DNA of 5,303 nucleotides from Bacillota bacterium (GTDB lineage Bacteria > Bacillota > Sulfobacillia > Symbiobacteriales > Symbiobacteriaceae). Position 1 is the first letter of the stretch, and each line of letters begins with the position of its first letter. The notes under the pieces are model-generated. The model was not told the origin of the DNA. It did no database searches and worked only from the letters and a program-made list of their open reading frames with translations. The translations under genes were made by a program, and so were the position numbers. Of the stretch, positions 4,985 through 5,303 are shown piece by piece. The stretch lies in assembly GCA_028287415.1 (NCBI GenBank), contig JAQBPS010000723.1, positions 1-5,303 of the forward strand, written 5' to 3'.

Positions 4985-5303
4985 TCAGTCCCTCTGTGCC
5001 GATCCACACCGTCTGTACATCGGCGGATACTTCATCAGAAACGCGGCGGCTTCCGGCCCGGTCAGGGGATCGTCCGGGCGGAAGTTGCCGCCCGGCAGAC
5101 CGAGGGTGGCACCCTGCTGCTGCACCAGCCGCTGTGCAACGGTGATGTACCCGCTGGCCCAGTGCCCACGGACGTCCGGAAATGGCTCAGTGGCGGCCAT
5201 CGCCTTTGCCGCGGGCTCCTGTCCGAATGCACGGACGATCAGTGTGACAAACTCAGCACGACTGATCGGCTCGCCGACCGCAGCAACAGCGCGGCCGCAA
5301 GCG
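4985..5303 (-). CDS. S-layer homology (SLH) domain protein, C-terminal fragment
   Basis: The frame is open to the right edge, so the visible 105 residues are the C-terminal end of a longer protein whose start lies outside. Residues 10-28 (GEPISRAEFVTLIVRAFG) are the end of one SLH repeat. Residues 41-92 form a nearly complete second one: FPDVRGHWASGYITVAQRL, then LGLPGGNFRPDDPL, then PEAAAFLMKY. SLH repeats bind pyruvylated secondary cell-wall polymers and hold surface proteins to the envelope, usually as three repeats at one end of the protein. Here they lie at the C-terminus, so the functional part would be N-terminal and unseen. After the second repeat the protein stops within 13 residues, in a tail (PPMYRRCGSAQRD) with poor codon bias. 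A different frame looks more coding-like from about 5038 to 4940, so the natural C-terminus may have been changed by a frameshift. The ATG at 5200 is internal and not the start. Confidence 0.87.
   Translation of the reverse strand, partial: ACGRAVAAVGEPISRAEFVTLIVRAFGQEPAAKAMAATEPFPDVRGHWASGYITVAQRLVQQQGATLGLPGGNFRPDDPLTGPEAAAFLMKYPPMYRRCGSAQRD

Noticed and set aside
4827..5009. N-terminal extension of DUF1800, or an SLH-DUF1800 fusion through the continuous open frame
   Set aside because: The frame crosses a perfect terminator hairpin, a perfect TATAAT and an AGGAGG site, and the DUF1800 family begins right after the GTG at 4826. Lack of stops is explained by high GC.

Overview
The window comes from a GC-rich bacterium. 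Strong AGGAGG-type Shine-Dalgarno sites and an S-layer homology (SLH) protein suggest a high-GC member of the Bacillota (for example a Symbiobacterium-like lineage). This is an inference from style and gene content; no marker gene fixes the taxonomy. Almost everything is on the minus strand, so the window reads biologically from right to left.

Right end (about 4840-5303): the 3' part of an SLH-domain surface protein gene, running in from beyond position 5303, closed by a good rho-independent terminator at 4899-4927. Next (2292-4863) is a two-gene unit: a perfect -10 box, a DUF1800 protein starting at a GTG placed by its Shine-Dalgarno site, then a Tat-exported DUF1501 protein whose Shine-Dalgarno site overlaps the DUF1800 stop codon. 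DUF1800/DUF1501 pairs are a widespread but poorly characterised module. Here the Tat signal on DUF1501 and the nearby SLH gene point to a cell-envelope setting.

Middle (1788-2272): the only plus-strand gene, a DinB-like (DUF1572-type) gene. It appears broken by an internal, out-of-frame deletion that removed its first metal-binding helix, although its promoter candidate and Shine-Dalgarno site are intact. It is divergent from a 332-residue TPR-like protein of unknown role (809-1807, minus) across an AT-rich spacer. The TPR gene ends in a strong terminator (757-793).

Left end (1-808): after an AT-rich intergenic stretch with a candidate promoter and a perfect 10-bp inverted repeat lies a CoxG-family gene. 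It overlaps by 4 bp (ATGA) the start of a FAD-binding (CoxM-like) subunit gene of a molybdenum hydroxylase, which runs off the left edge. This is the start of a CO dehydrogenase/xanthine dehydrogenase-type operon. The substrate cannot be told because the catalytic large subunit is outside the window.

I found no tRNA, rRNA, CRISPR array, insertion sequence or attachment site. No clearly new biological system is visible. The points most worth a second look are the decayed DinB-like gene, the coding-like second frame at the 3' end of the SLH gene, and the palindrome upstream of the cox-type operon.
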